A program made the position numbers and the translations under genes. Below are positions 53,873 to 64,000 of a DNA stretch of 64,000 nucleotides, piece after piece. Below the pieces are notes generated by a model. That model ran no database searches, was not told where the DNA came from, and worked only from the letters and a program-made list of their open reading frames with translations. How positions within the stretch are numbered: the stretch's first letter is position 1; each line of letters begins with the position of its first letter. The stretch is from Flavobacterium hibernum (GTDB lineage Bacteria > Bacteroidota > Bacteroidia > Flavobacteriales > Flavobacteriaceae), in assembly GCF_000832125.1 (NCBI RefSeq), contig NZ_JPRK01000011.1:1-64000 (forward strand). The letters are read 5' to 3'.

Positions 53873-55450
53873 TTAGAAATTAGGTGCGTTAACATCCCAC
53901 CAAGTTCTAGTTCCACCATTATCTGGTCCGCCAAGTTTAGCAATACCTGTTTTTAAACCTTCAGGATTACCATCTTTTTCAGTTTGAACAAAGTTTATTC
54001 TTCTTACACCAAACTCAGTTGTAATTAAACCACCACTTTGGTTGTTAAGGATTGGTAATAATTTAGGATAACCTGTTCTACGGTGATCAGACCAAGCTTC
54101 TAGACCATCAGGAAAGTTTGCAATCCATTTTTGTGTGATGATTTTTTGCAATTTTACTTCGTTAGTTGCAGTATTATCCCAAGCAACAGTAACTTTGTTT
54201 ACTGCTAAACCACTATTAAACGGAGCGATTGGATCTACATAATTTTTAGCAGTATTCACATTGTTTGCGATATAATCTGAAGCACCTCCAATAGAAAGTT
54301 GATCAAAAGATGCTGCAATACCTGCTTTGTATAATGTTTCGGCATCTCCACCCATGTTCCAACCTCTTAAAGCTCCTTCAGCTCTTAAGAAGTAAACTTC
54401 GGCAGCATTCATCCAAACTACTTGTTTGTCGTCCTTAATTACTTTTCCGAAATTAGAAAATTTCATGTGTAAGGTTTTGTCTCCTAAGATTCCACCCGTA
54501 CGAATTCCTTTGTACTCTCCAGGATATTGTTCTGATGTTGCAAAGTACACTTTCATTCTAGGATCATTGTATCCGCCCATGATAGACTCCATATCTGCAG
54601 ACATACGGCTGTCATTATACTCATAAGAAGCAACTCTAAGTGGATGTTGTGTAACATCTTTAACTACCATAAAAGTATCTGATGCAGCTGTCATTACACC
54701 AAACTTTTGGCTAATAGCTTTTTCTGCTTCTGATTTAGCCAATGCTGGATTTACTTTTACAATACGCATTGCTAATCTTAAACGCAATGAATTTGCATAT
54801 CTTACCCATTTTTCGTAATCTCCTAAATAGGTTGAACGGTCTGTATTTACAAATGAGCTTGGCTCTTTGGCATCAATTCTTTTTGTTAATTCGGTTACTG
54901 CAAAGTCTAGATCTTTAAACATTAATCCGTAAACTTCTTGTTGCGAATCGTATCCGATTGCTGCATTTGTAGTACCTAATTGAGAATAAACAATTGGTCC
55001 CCAAGCATCGGCTACTTTATGTAAAGTTTCTACTTTAATAATTGTTGCAAGAGCATAAAACTGGTCATATTTTCCTTTAGATTCTTTTTCAACTTTTAAG
55101 AAATTTGACATCACTTGCGCATAGGCAGCTTCCCAACCTGCTCCATTCCACTTATCAGTAAGTGCATAAGAAAGGTTATTTGCTCCATCAAAACCTGGCG
55201 CAGTCGAATAACCTCCCCAAGTATTTCCAGATAAATCAATGGCAATTTGATACTTCCATCCCGGAGTATTTACCATTACATTCTCGAACATATTTTTAAA
55301 AGGCCCTAATATATGGTTAAAGTCCTGTGTTATTTCCTCTTGGGTAAAAGCATCAGGATTACTATTAATCTCATCGAAGTTATCTGTACAACCAACTAAG
55401 GCTAAAAGACCGAAACAGATTAATGATTTTTTTATATTATTTGTTTTCAT
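53873..55450 (-). CDS. SusD/RagB-family lipoprotein, chitin locus pair I
   Basis: A surface glycan-binding lipoprotein of the SusD-like 2 type. Lipobox at ALVGC (Cys21). SusD architecture: N-terminal FDEINSNPDAFTQEEI, TPR helices (LATIIKVETLHKVADAWGPI, YEKWVRYANSLRLRLAMRIV), and the C-terminal KLQKIITQKWIANFPDGLEAWSDHRRTGYP, which is characteristic. It closes over the SusC pore to bind chitooligosaccharides. It starts 11 bases after susC. This order (C, D, NagB, GH20) matches the F. johnsoniae chitin locus as I know it. Confidence 0.92.
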   Translation of the reverse strand: MKTNNIKKSLICFGLLALVGCTDNFDEINSNPDAFTQEEITQDFNHILGPFKNMFENVMVNTPGWKYQIAIDLSGNTWGGYSTAPGFDGANNLSYALTDKWNGAGWEAAYAQVMSNFLKVEKESKGKYDQFYALATIIKVETLHKVADAWGPIVYSQLGTTNAAIGYDSQQEVYGLMFKDLDFAVTELTKRIDAKEPSSFVNTDRSTYLGDYEKWVRYANSLRLRLAMRIVKVNPALAKSEAEKAISQKFGVMTAASDTFMVVKDVTQHPLRVASYEYNDSRMSADMESIMGGYNDPRMKVYFATSEQYPGEYKGIRTGGILGDKTLHMKFSNFGKVIKDDKQVVWMNAAEVYFLRAEGALRGWNMGGDAETLYKAGIAASFDQLSIGGASDYIANNVNTAKNYVDPIAPFNSGLAVNKVTVAWDNTATNEVKLQKIITQKWIANFPDGLEAWSDHRRTGYPKLLPILNNQSGGLITTEFGVRRINFVQTEKDGNPEGLKTGIAKLGGPDNGGTRTWWDVNAPNF

Positions 55451-55461
55451 GATATTTTAAA

Positions 55462-58400
55462 TTAGAAAGTTACATTTAAATTAAGACCAATACTTCTTGT
55501 TGATGGTAAACCATAAATATCAACTCCTTGTAAACCTTGACCTGTACTTAAAGCAATGTTTGGATCGAAAGGTGCATCTTTATAAAAGAAGAATAAATTT
55601 CTTGCGATTAATGATAAAGTTGCTGTATTAACAAATGGTAATGTTTTTTTATTGAATGTATAACCAAGTGAAACTTCTCTTAAACTTACGTTTGTTGCAT
55701 TGTAAACATATTCAGCTGTTGCACCATTAAGACCACCAACTGCACTGTAATATTGTTGAGCATCCATTGTAGTTACTTTTGTACCATTTGGCATAACTGC
55801 ATTTATTGGCACACCACCTGCATTTCTTGCATCTCCGGTTCTTTTTGATACTCCGTAAAAATCATTCATAGACTCTGTAATACTCATTACATCTCCACCA
55901 AAACGACCGTCAACTAAGAAGTTAGCTGTAAAAGCACCAAATTTAAATGTGTTTGACCAACCTAACATAAAGTCAGGGTTTGCATTACCAACTTCGCGAA
56001 ATGCTCCTTCAACTGCTAAATTTCCTTTGTCGTCTAAAAGAATTTCTCCTTTATCGTTTTTAACAATACCTTTTCCTTCAATAACTCCAAATGGTCTTCC
56101 TTCCGTTAATGCATATCTGTAGTTGATATTATTTACAGGAGTTAATGGAATTGTACCTCCTAATTCTTCTGGAATTTCTTTAACCTTGTTTTTATTTTGA
56201 GAATAGTTTATTGTAGTATCCCATGAAAACTTTTCTCCAGCGATAACTTTTCCTGTAAGAACAAGCTCTATACCATGGTTTTCAATACTACCTGCATTAA
56301 TTCCGTAGTTTATATAACCAAAAGGGTTTGTTGCAGGGGCTGGAACTTGAATATATTGATTTTTAGTTTCTGAGTTGTAGTATGAAACTTCAAATCCTAA
56401 TCTGTTGTTAAACATTCTCCACTCAGTACCAAATTCATATTCTGATTTTAATTCTGGTTTTAAAGTTTCTCCTGGTCTTGGCCCTACTGTAGGAGGGATA
56501 ATTACACCACCTTGAACAGTTGATTTTGGAGAAGTTACAAAAGCTGAAACGTCGTTACCAACTTGCGCATATGTAGCTCTCACTTTTCCAAAGCTAATCC
56601 AGTCTGGCATAGTTGCCATTTCGCTAATAATAGCTGTTGCTCCTACAGATGGATAAAAGTATGATGGTGTACTAGTATTTACTAAAGTAGATGACCAGTC
56701 GTTACGTCCTGTAACATCTAAATATAACATGTTTTTGTATCCAAAAGTAGCTGAAGCGAATACTGACTGTACTTCTCTTGCAGAACCTGTAGCTTGTAAA
56801 TTTAAGTTATCTACTCCTTTGTTACTTCCAAAATTTCCTAAAGTAAATAAGTTCGCATTAATAAGTCCCGGAGTAATACCAGAATCTAAAGTCGTAGCGT
56901 GATTTGATAATGTATTGTTGATACTTGTACCTACAATAGCATTAAAGCTAAAGTTTTCGTTGAAGTTAGTATTAATTTTAGCGATTAAATCTCCATAACG
57001 CTGAGTACTTAATGTCGCTACATTAATATATCTACCATTGACACCTGACAAAGAATTATTTGTTGTAGCATAAATTCTTTTATCAAAATCGTTTTCAATT
57101 CTATTATAACTATATCTGGCAGAAATACTTAACCAGTTATTTGCTTTAAAATCTAAAGCTATATTTCCGTTAAAGAAATTGTCTTTGTCAATAGATTTGT
57201 TTCTGTTAATTAACCAATAAGGATTCTGAACATAAATATCAGCATCCAATGGTGTATAGAAATTTTGACCATATAAGTTTCTAGAAGGAATAAATGTTTC
57301 GTAATTATCTTTGTAAAAGTTAAAATCATTTGCTCTTTGAAACAAATATACACCTGTTAGAGGATTTGAATAAAGTCCGTTTACTGGTCTGTTATCAATA
57401 GTTTGACTTGTATATTTTGCATCAGCAGAAACTGTTAATCTATTATCAAAGAATTTTGCTGTTTGACGAATTCCAAAGTTATTTTTCTTTAATCCGTTAC
57501 CTTCAATAATTCCTGAAGAAGATGTATTTGCATAAGATAAACTTGTAGTAGCTACATCTGTTCCTGTTGTAAACGCTGCAGAAGTAATTTGTGTAACTCC
57601 TGTGTTAAAAAAGTCTTTTGCAAAATCAGTTGATGAAACTTTTCCTCCCCAAGAAAATTGTGCATTTGGAGTTCCATATTCAGTCTGGAATTTTGGCAAA
57701 GAATGTACAGATTCAAAAGTAGTAACTGAAGATACAGCTAGGTTACTTCTATTTTCTTTGTTTTTCTTAGACGAAAGTAAGATAACTCCGTTTGCTCCTT
57801 GTGATCCGTATAATACAGAAGCCGCCGCACCTTTAAGTACTGTCATTCCTTCGTAATCATCTGGATTAATTAAAGAAACTGTATCTCCTCCATCACGGTT
57901 ACCTCCGGCAGTACTACCAAAAGAATCGTTTGGCTGATTTGAACTTCCGTTATACAAAGGAATACCATCAATAACATAAAGTGGTTGGCTATTCATAATA
58001 GAAGAGTTACCACGAATAAGTACTTTAGTAGATCCACCAGTTCCAGCAGAACTTTTTGTTACAGCAACACCGGCAATTTTACCCGCAATTGTATTTATAA
58101 CGTTAGCATCTTTTACTCTCGTTAATTCTTCTCCTTTAAGTTCTTGAGCTGCATAAGTCAAAGATTTTTTTGATTTTTTGATACCTAATGATGTTACAAC
58201 TACTTCAGAAAGTGCATTAGTTGCTGCAGTAATCATTTTTACGTTAATTGTAGTAGCATCACCTACAACTATACTTTGTGTTTCAAGACCAACATAGCTA
58301 AAAACTAAAGTTTGCCCTTTTTGTACCTCAATTGTGTAAAGACCATCAAAATCGGTAGTAGAACCTTTTTGACCTCCTTGTACAGCAACAGATGCCCCTG

Positions 58401-58509
58401 GTAATGGCATCCCATCAGAATCCGTAATCACACCCTTGACACTTTTCACCTGAGCAAGCGAAACTTGCGCCGTAAAAACAATCATAAAGATTAAGAAAAT
58501 TTTTTTCAT
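55462..58509 (-). CDS. SusC/RagA TonB-dependent transporter, chitin locus pair I
   Basis: A 1015-aa outer-membrane importer. Signal peptide ~1-19; carboxypeptidase-D regulatory-like domain ~24-100 ([20 protein letters not shown]); plug ~110-230 ([56 protein letters not shown]); 22-strand barrel ending [10 protein letters not shown]. With its SusD partner and TonB it imports oligosaccharides, here probably chitooligosaccharides, from the GH18 and GH20 context. A GAAAACGTTTTC palindrome lies ~125 bases upstream. Confidence 0.93.
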   Translation of the reverse strand: MKKIFLIFMIVFTAQVSLAQVKSVKGVITDSDGMPLPGASVAVQGGQKGSTTDFDGLYTIEVQKGQTLVFSYVGLETQSIVVGDATTINVKMITAATNALSEVVVTSLGIKKSKKSLTYAAQELKGEELTRVKDANVINTIAGKIAGVAVTKSSAGTGGSTKVLIRGNSSIMNSQPLYVIDGIPLYNGSSNQPNDSFGSTAGGNRDGGDTVSLINPDDYEGMTVLKGAAASVLYGSQGANGVILLSSKKNKENRSNLAVSSVTTFESVHSLPKFQTEYGTPNAQFSWGGKVSSTDFAKDFFNTGVTQITSAAFTTGTDVATTSLSYANTSSSGIIEGNGLKKNNFGIRQTAKFFDNRLTVSADAKYTSQTIDNRPVNGLYSNPLTGVYLFQRANDFNFYKDNYETFIPSRNLYGQNFYTPLDADIYVQNPYWLINRNKSIDKDNFFNGNIALDFKANNWLSISARYSYNRIENDFDKRIYATTNNSLSGVNGRYINVATLSTQRYGDLIAKINTNFNENFSFNAIVGTSINNTLSNHATTLDSGITPGLINANLFTLGNFGSNKGVDNLNLQATGSAREVQSVFASATFGYKNMLYLDVTGRNDWSSTLVNTSTPSYFYPSVGATAIISEMATMPDWISFGKVRATYAQVGNDVSAFVTSPKSTVQGGVIIPPTVGPRPGETLKPELKSEYEFGTEWRMFNNRLGFEVSYYNSETKNQYIQVPAPATNPFGYINYGINAGSIENHGIELVLTGKVIAGEKFSWDTTINYSQNKNKVKEIPEELGGTIPLTPVNNINYRYALTEGRPFGVIEGKGIVKNDKGEILLDDKGNLAVEGAFREVGNANPDFMLGWSNTFKFGAFTANFLVDGRFGGDVMSITESMNDFYGVSKRTGDARNAGGVPINAVMPNGTKVTTMDAQQYYSAVGGLNGATAEYVYNATNVSLREVSLGYTFNKKTLPFVNTATLSLIARNLFFFYKDAPFDPNIALSTGQGLQGVDIYGLPSTRSIGLNLNVTF

Positions 58510-58631
58510 GTTTATTTATTTTGTTAGTTATGGTGTAAATTTATTCTTAAGGGATTGTTAAAAAAAATAATTTATACAAACAGCTTTAAATTTTAAACGA
58601 ACGACATAAATCAATCAATAATCCGTTTCAC

Positions 58632-58643
58632 GAAAACGTTTTC
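58632..58643. promoter_or_regulatory. Candidate operator GAAAACGTTTTC upstream of susC-I
   Basis: A perfect 12-bp palindrome in an AT-rich 362-bp gap between the GH18 gene and susC-I. It has the CG-centred layout of LacI-family operators. No regulator gene of that family is in the window. I see no clear TAnnTTTG box and nothing else in the gap. Confidence 0.4.
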
Positions 58644-58871
58644 AATATCAATATATTCTTATTTTTTGTATATAAATTAGTGTTTAACTTAGTAAATATG
58701 CCTATTTATTAAAAAAAACTCATTTACAATAAAAACCTAATAATGTGCTATTTAAGATACTTTTTAAGGGTTTTAGCTCTAAAACAATAATAAACACAGT
58801 TCAAAAAATAAGTTTAATCTTGTTTATTTTTTTATTTTAGATTATTCTATTAAAATTGATTTCTTACAATT

Positions 58872-59897
58872 TTAATTCCCACATAATCCTGTGGTCTTGA
58901 CTTTTAAGGTTGTATATTTTTTATGAATGACTTCTAATAAGGAATATTCATCGAAAGAATCCTGAGCTAATTCCCAGATCATTATTCCTCCTGTATTTTG
59001 AGAAGCATATTCAACTTTTTGCGCAATGGTGACTCTTCCGTTATAGTAAATTTTTCCTAATTCGTCTTTTTCTGCAAATTGAGTTCCTGCTTCTACAATT
59101 TGACCAAAAGTAGAACTGGTTACCTCTGGATAAGTAAAATTATACCCATAAAAAGGCACACCAAGGGTAAGTTTGTCATTGGGAACATTTTGAAGTTTAT
59201 GCCAAAAATCAATTCCCTCTTTTGCAAAATCGAAAGAACTGTGTTGTCCTGGTTTATTTGGAGTCCAGGGACCAGTGCTGTCATAAGCCATAATATTCAA
59301 AAAATCGAAAGCATTTAACGCTTCTGCATTTATATTTTCGAATCTTGTATTATTGGGTAACGCTGCTGTCATTATTTTTTTATGTTCAGCAAGACTCTTT
59401 TTTAACTCAATAACAAAACCACTATAACCCGTAGTTACTGCATTCCATTCTAGATCAACATCTACTCCATCTAAATGATGCAACTCTACAAAATTTATAA
59501 TGTTTTGAATGAAAGCGGGTCTGTTTTCAGGTTTATCAATTAAGTAAGACCAATTTTTTGCCTGTTCATCCGAGATAACTCCGCCTGCGACAGAAATGCA
59601 TATTATAATATTAGGATTGACCGATTTGACATATTTAATAAGCCCATCAATATCTCCGTTAAAAACTAGATTGCCATTTTTGTCCGGATTTGCAAATGCT
59701 AAATTAAGGTGTGTCAATTTGCAAAACTGAATTGAATTCATTTTGCTAAAATTATCCGTCGATAAATAACCAACGACTCTGGCCGTTTTGGTTTTTGAGT
59801 TTTCTGAATTTGTCTCTTTTTCGTTTGAACAACTATAGGCAGAAAAAAGAGAACTTATAAAAAAAAGGATGCCTAATAAGGCTTTATTTTTTATCAT
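58872..59897 (-). CDS. GH18 chitinase lipoprotein (chitin locus)
   Basis: A 341-aa surface or periplasmic lipoprotein. The lipobox FSAYSC (Cys23) follows a hydrophobic signal (LLGILFFISSLFSA). The GH18 barrel starts VVGYLSTDNFSKM. The catalytic motif is LDGVDVDLEWN (DxxDxDxE, with Glu as acid), followed by FLNIMAYDSTGPW (the substrate-assisting Tyr/Asp) and a final GIMIWELAQD. It would cut chitooligosaccharides at the cell surface. It lies between the two SusC/SusD pairs, as ChiB does in F. johnsoniae (from memory). Confidence 0.92.
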   Translation of the reverse strand: MIKNKALLGILFFISSLFSAYSCSNEKETNSENSKTKTARVVGYLSTDNFSKMNSIQFCKLTHLNLAFANPDKNGNLVFNGDIDGLIKYVKSVNPNIIICISVAGGVISDEQAKNWSYLIDKPENRPAFIQNIINFVELHHLDGVDVDLEWNAVTTGYSGFVIELKKSLAEHKKIMTAALPNNTRFENINAEALNAFDFLNIMAYDSTGPWTPNKPGQHSSFDFAKEGIDFWHKLQNVPNDKLTLGVPFYGYNFTYPEVTSSTFGQIVEAGTQFAEKDELGKIYYNGRVTIAQKVEYASQNTGGIMIWELAQDSFDEYSLLEVIHKKYTTLKVKTTGLCGN

Positions 59898-59985
59898 AAT
59901 TTTTAATTTAAACTTGTTGTTTTTAATTTTAATTAGAATGAAAATAATACCCTATTAGGCATGACTTTATTTTTGTAATTATGTT

Positions 59986-61509
59986 TTAGTTTTTATCCCA
60001 CCAAACTTTATTTAACCAGTCATTTTTACCTCCCATTCTAGATAGAGCTTCTAAGTAATTGGTTTCATTTTTTTGCATCTCATCATTTGGATAATACAAA
60101 CGTGTTGGTGTAACTCCTCCTGTTTCAGAATCTGGGTTTGTTATTGGAATTAGCTTAGGAAAACCTGTTCTTCTCCAGTTTGAATATGCCTCTATACTAT
60201 TAAAGATATAAGTGATCCAAAGCTGTGTTGCAATTTGTTCTTTTTCTTTTCCTGCAACTAATGGCTTAGCTGTTAAATAAGTATTGATTGCCGTTTGAGT
60301 TGCTGGTGTAGCACCATAAATTTCTAATTGTTTTATCCCTGCTTCAACTCCTTTTTTATAGTAATCTGCTGCCGAACCCGGAATCCAACCTCTAAAAGCT
60401 GCCTCTGCAAGCAATAATTGTGTTTCTGAATAACTTACATGCAAAAACGGTGTTGTTTTTTGCTTAAAATAAGCCTGTATTCCTGATGTTGAACTTGCTC
60501 CCATTGGAACTTCCCATTGAAAAAGTCCTGGCTTAACTCCTTCATACAATGACTCGCCAGGTTGCGGCGGTACTCCCCACGCAAGACCACTCGTAGTTTT
60601 AGGTGTTGCATACATCGTTAATCTTGGATCTCCGTTATTTTTTAAAAAGTCAATAACCAAAGTACTAAAGTGATCTCCGTTTTCATTACCTACAAGAGCA
60701 TAAGCCAAACCATTTCCTCTAAAATCTATCGAAGCCGGATCATCATTAAAGGTTGCATCCAAATGTTTCATGACACAATTATCACGATTATTTTCGAAAA
60801 CACCATTTTGTAAAGCTGCTTTTACTTGTTTTTCAGCCTCGGCAGGTTTTACTTCAGAAATTCTCATTCCTAAACGAAGACGTAATGTATTAGCCAGTTT
60901 TTTCCATTGAATGATTTCTCCACCATAAAATAAATCTCCTTTTATCGGTCCTCCACTTGCATTTAATTGATTATATGCATCATCTAAATCTTTAAAAAAT
61001 GAAGTATAAATATCTTCTTGTTTGTCATACTTAGGTGTTACAATTCCTTTTGAGAATCCTAATCCAGCTTCAGAATATGGAATATCTCCATAAATATCTG
61101 TAATACGTTGCGCTACCATTACTCTCATAATTTTAGCAACCGCATTCATATTTACAGCTTTAGGATCGTCTTTTGTTTTTTCGAGAATATCTACTACATT
61201 TTTTAATTCGTTTGAGTATCCATTTCTCCAAAGAGCGGTTGCATATCCATCGTCTTTTTTAAATTTGCTTCCAAATTCAGTTACGTTCCATGCCCCTGCA
61301 TAATGCTGTACAAAACCTCCAGAGTAAATTAAGTTGGTTCTCCATTGGTAAAATCCGTCACCCGACATACACAATTGGGTAAACGTTAGTTGTCCGGCTG
61401 GATTTGCAGACAATGCAACTGGATCTTTTTCCAGTTCATCAAAATTTTCGGTACAGCCTACTGCAGTAAACAATGCGAGTATGGCTATTATTATCTGTTT
61501 AAATTTCAT
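59986..61509 (-). CDS. SusD/RagB-family lipoprotein, chitin locus pair II
   Basis: A 507-aa SusD-like 2 protein with lipobox LFTAVGC (Cys19). FDELEKDPVALSANPAGQLT is the N-terminus after lipidation. Helical parts (AKIMRVMVAQRITDIYGDIP, WKKLANTLRLRLGMRISEVK) and the C-terminal EKEQIATQLWITYIFNSIEA then WRRTGFPKLIPI are characteristic. Although alike in layout, it is clearly diverged from pair I, in keeping with a different preferred ligand size. It starts 11 bases after its SusC partner. Confidence 0.92.
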   Translation of the reverse strand: MKFKQIIIAILALFTAVGCTENFDELEKDPVALSANPAGQLTFTQLCMSGDGFYQWRTNLIYSGGFVQHYAGAWNVTEFGSKFKKDDGYATALWRNGYSNELKNVVDILEKTKDDPKAVNMNAVAKIMRVMVAQRITDIYGDIPYSEAGLGFSKGIVTPKYDKQEDIYTSFFKDLDDAYNQLNASGGPIKGDLFYGGEIIQWKKLANTLRLRLGMRISEVKPAEAEKQVKAALQNGVFENNRDNCVMKHLDATFNDDPASIDFRGNGLAYALVGNENGDHFSTLVIDFLKNNGDPRLTMYATPKTTSGLAWGVPPQPGESLYEGVKPGLFQWEVPMGASSTSGIQAYFKQKTTPFLHVSYSETQLLLAEAAFRGWIPGSAADYYKKGVEAGIKQLEIYGATPATQTAINTYLTAKPLVAGKEKEQIATQLWITYIFNSIEAYSNWRRTGFPKLIPITNPDSETGGVTPTRLYYPNDEMQKNETNYLEALSRMGGKNDWLNKVWWDKN

Positions 61510-61520
61510 AATTTCTTTTT

Positions 61521-64000
61521 TTAGAATGTCACTTTAATATTAAAACCATACGATCTTCTAAATGGTAATGAACCATATTCGAATCCTTGTCCGTTTCCAG
61601 AAGTGTACATTGACTCCGGATCAACATTTGGCAGATCTTTATTAAAAGTCAATAAATTTCTTGCAAATGCCGAGATATAAATTGAATTAACTTTTGATCC
61701 TGCAAAAACACTTTTTGGTATCGTGTAACCTAAACTAACCTCTCTTAATTTTACGTATGAAGCATCGTAAACAAACGGCGCTGGTGTATTATTAAAAACA
61801 GTATTCCAATAATCCTGAGGATTAACTGGTGTAGTGTTTTTTACATAATTTGGATTTGCATCTGTTCCTTTGTTTACCACACCTTCTGCTACATAACCTG
61901 CGGTTGGTACCCATGTTGACTGACTAAAGTTAGGATCATTGGCAACTGCTTGCGCTCTTGCATGATTGTATGCATCTCTACCTTCTGTAGTAACATCTAA
62001 AAGTCCTTTTGTTGCTGCAAGCGAATTGGTCATAGAATACACATCCATTCCAAATTTCATATCAATTAAAAATTGCAGTGTAATACCTTTATAGCTAAAT
62101 CTATTGGTTAAACCAGCAGCCCAATCCGGAAGTCCTTTTCCTAGTGCTACTTTTTCATCTGTAAATAATGGTAAACCATTTGCAGCAACTACTTTTTCTC
62201 CTGCTTCATTTCTTAAGAAATCTCTACCCATTATAGTTCCGTATTGACCACCAACTTGTGCTACGATAGCAGCTCCAGCCCAACGAGCTTCAGATATTGT
62301 GTAAGTAGAAATATCCGGATGCAAAGAAAGAATTGAGTTTTTGTTTTTTGAGAAGTTTAAATCAATTCCCCATTCGAAATTATTAGTTTTTATTGGTGTT
62401 CCTGATAAAAATATCTCGATACCTTCGTTTCTTAATTCTCCTGCGTTTACTGAAATGTACTCATATCCAGATGTTGCAGATGAAGGTAAATCTAGCGTTT
62501 GATCTGATGTATCTTCGCGATATACTGTAATATCCGCTTTTAATCTATTTTTAAAGAAAGCTGTTTCAAATCCAAACTCAACTCCTGTTTTTGACTGATA
62601 GGTTAAATTAGGATTTGGAGCTGCACTATTTTTAATATTTACAACACTCTGACCATTATAAGAAGCAAAAGTGGTGTAGTTCAAGGCATTTTTGTAAGCT
62701 CCCGGCGCATTTGAAACTCGCGCTATAGAAGCTCTAAATTTACCATATGAAAATGCATCGCTTTTTATACCAAATGCATCCGAGAATACAAATCCTAACG
62801 AAGCTGCAGGATAAAAAGCATCTTTATTAATTACACTAAACCAGTCATTTCTACCTGTAAATTCAGCATATAAATATCCTTTATAATCAAACTTTGCAGA
62901 ACCATAAACTGAATTTGTTCTTGTTTTTGTTACTACAGGTGCATTTTCTGTCTGGTTAACAAAATTACTAATGTACTCTGTACCCGGTTCAATAATTTTT
63001 GTTCCAAATCTTGAATTTTGATCTCTGCTAAAGTCTCTTCTGTTTACTCCTAAAATTCCTGAAAACGTAAAGTTATTAGCCAATTTAATTTCACTAAAAG
63101 TAGCAATCAAATCAGTATTCATTTCAGACACATTGATATTGTTTAACCCAAGGTATCCTTCGTCTCTTCCTGGCCAAGTACTTCCTGCTGCCATAAAATC
63201 TTTAGAGCTAAAAGCATAAGTATCTAAACCTGTTCTAAATGTTAATGCTACCCAATTTTTAAATTGATACGTTCCGGCAACGTTTCCAATAAAACGATTT
63301 TTTAAAGAAGAGTTATGATTTGCTTCTGTAGTAAAATAAGGATTCAGTTGATAAACATTATTGTTCCAAGGATAAATCTGACCCGTTTCGTCGTTTTTAT
63401 AATTTTTCAACCAAGCCTGATCAAAGTTTGGAGCCAATCCACTTAAAGAATATCCAACGTTATTAGGTGAATCTCCTAAACCTGGTCTATTATTAGTATT
63501 TTCTGCAATGTAATTTACATTGGCATCTAATTTAAATTTATCCGATTTTAAAGTTGCGTTTAAACTTGCATCGTTTCTTTCTAAACCTGAATTTGGAATT
63601 ACGTCATCATTTTTCAAATTATTGAATCCAAATCTTACAAAAGCGTTTTCAGCTCCTCCAGATACCGCTACTCCATTTGATGTTGTAAATCCAGTTCCAA
63701 AAAAGTCTTGAATATTATTTTTAACTCTTGCATAAGGTTTCATAGAACCATCAAATATTTTTACTTGTTGCCCTACTGTTTCAGAAAACTTAGGTCCCCA
63801 AGCATTTGTAGTATATCCATAAATTTCTGTAGGTGCTTTTATAGGATCTGGTAATACTCCGTTTGATCCCGTACCATATTCAGTTTGATAATCTTTGTAA
63901 TTCGCATTAACTCGGTCGAAACTCACGCCACTGGTTAATTCAACCTGAATTCTTCCTTTACTTCCTTTTTTAGTTGTAATTAAAATTACACCATTTAAAG
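61521..64000 (-). CDS. SusC/RagA TonB-dependent transporter, chitin locus pair II (5' end outside the window)
   Basis: The C-terminal ~826 residues of a SusC-type importer. The open frame reaches the window edge with the plug piece LNGVILITTKKGSKGRIQVE, so about 150-200 residues (signal, regulatory-like domain, start of plug) lie beyond. The barrel has typical features (VSGGAENAFVRFGFNNLKND, LYAEFTGRNDWFSVINKDAF, YPAASLGFVFSDAF) and ends in YGFNIKVTF. It pairs with SusD-II. No stop or start is seen at the window edge. Confidence 0.93.
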   Translation of the reverse strand, partial: LNGVILITTKKGSKGRIQVELTSGVSFDRVNANYKDYQTEYGTGSNGVLPDPIKAPTEIYGYTTNAWGPKFSETVGQQVKIFDGSMKPYARVKNNIQDFFGTGFTTSNGVAVSGGAENAFVRFGFNNLKNDDVIPNSGLERNDASLNATLKSDKFKLDANVNYIAENTNNRPGLGDSPNNVGYSLSGLAPNFDQAWLKNYKNDETGQIYPWNNNVYQLNPYFTTEANHNSSLKNRFIGNVAGTYQFKNWVALTFRTGLDTYAFSSKDFMAAGSTWPGRDEGYLGLNNINVSEMNTDLIATFSEIKLANNFTFSGILGVNRRDFSRDQNSRFGTKIIEPGTEYISNFVNQTENAPVVTKTRTNSVYGSAKFDYKGYLYAEFTGRNDWFSVINKDAFYPAASLGFVFSDAFGIKSDAFSYGKFRASIARVSNAPGAYKNALNYTTFASYNGQSVVNIKNSAAPNPNLTYQSKTGVEFGFETAFFKNRLKADITVYREDTSDQTLDLPSSATSGYEYISVNAGELRNEGIEIFLSGTPIKTNNFEWGIDLNFSKNKNSILSLHPDISTYTISEARWAGAAIVAQVGGQYGTIMGRDFLRNEAGEKVVAANGLPLFTDEKVALGKGLPDWAAGLTNRFSYKGITLQFLIDMKFGMDVYSMTNSLAATKGLLDVTTEGRDAYNHARAQAVANDPNFSQSTWVPTAGYVAEGVVNKGTDANPNYVKNTTPVNPQDYWNTVFNNTPAPFVYDASYVKLREVSLGYTIPKSVFAGSKVNSIYISAFARNLLTFNKDLPNVDPESMYTSGNGQGFEYGSLPFRRSYGFNIKVTF

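Overview
The window reads as low-GC chromosomal DNA from a gliding, chitin-degrading member of the Flavobacteriaceae, most likely the genus Flavobacterium near F. johnsoniae. The evidence is a SprB-type type IX secretion (T9SS) adhesin cluster, two SusC/SusD pairs in a chitin utilisation locus, Bacteroidota promoters (TTG near -33, TAnnTTTG at -7), weak Shine-Dalgarno sites, and gene products typical of the genus. I saw no rRNA, tRNA, CRISPR array, insertion sequence or integrase.

Layout. 1-9.5 kb: a fused alpha/beta E1 dehydrogenase, kdsB, a PQQ-like beta-propeller protein, a DOPA-dioxygenase-type enzyme, a RecD-like helicase, and DUF3822 overlapping rsmD. 9.5-15.8 kb: envelope proteins, including an outer-membrane barrel divergent from a histidine kinase/response regulator pair. 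15.8-20.7 kb: ketopantoate reductase, the RNase P RNA gene (minus strand), BON and LysM proteins, and a repeat-dense intergenic region. 20.9-28.1 kb: dnaX with an A10 frameshift site, then quinone reductase, Crp-like regulator and TMEM175 channel genes, then a polyphosphate operon (sixA, ppk1, ppx). 28.6-38.1 kb: a giant T9SS adhesin, now broken by a frame change, followed by PorP/SprF and PorE-like OmpA partners. 38.2-43.5 kb: CAP lipoprotein, pdxH, rnz with a STAS-like partner, and pyrR, DUF6891, pyrB. 43.8-46.0 kb: a very AT-rich accessory pair, an abortive-infection-family (putAbiC) membrane protein overlapping a second membrane protein, then a GC-shifted remnant and a 57-aa lipoprotein. 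46-49.3 kb: an ABC-F ATPase, a TlpA-like thioredoxin and a small orphan. 49.6-64 kb: a chitin utilisation locus read right to left, SusC-II (cut by the window end), SusD-II, GH18, SusC-I, SusD-I, NagB with a PIG-L domain, and GH20.

How it works together. The chitin locus would bind chitooligosaccharides at the surface, import them through the SusC channels, cut them with GH18 and GH20, and convert the amino sugar to fructose-6-phosphate through NagB. The adhesin, PorP and PorE-like triplet matches the usual T9SS cargo module.

Most notable: (1) dnaX carries a run of ten A residues where one frame gives a 361-aa gamma-like product and the other a 578-aa tau-like product. (2) The adhesin and the abortive-infection gene are also broken at or beside homopolymers, so programmed slippage, real mutation and sequence error all have to be weighed. 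(3) The abortive-infection pair is the best candidate for a little-described defence system. (4) Several families of extragenic palindromic repeats fill many of the intergenic gaps.
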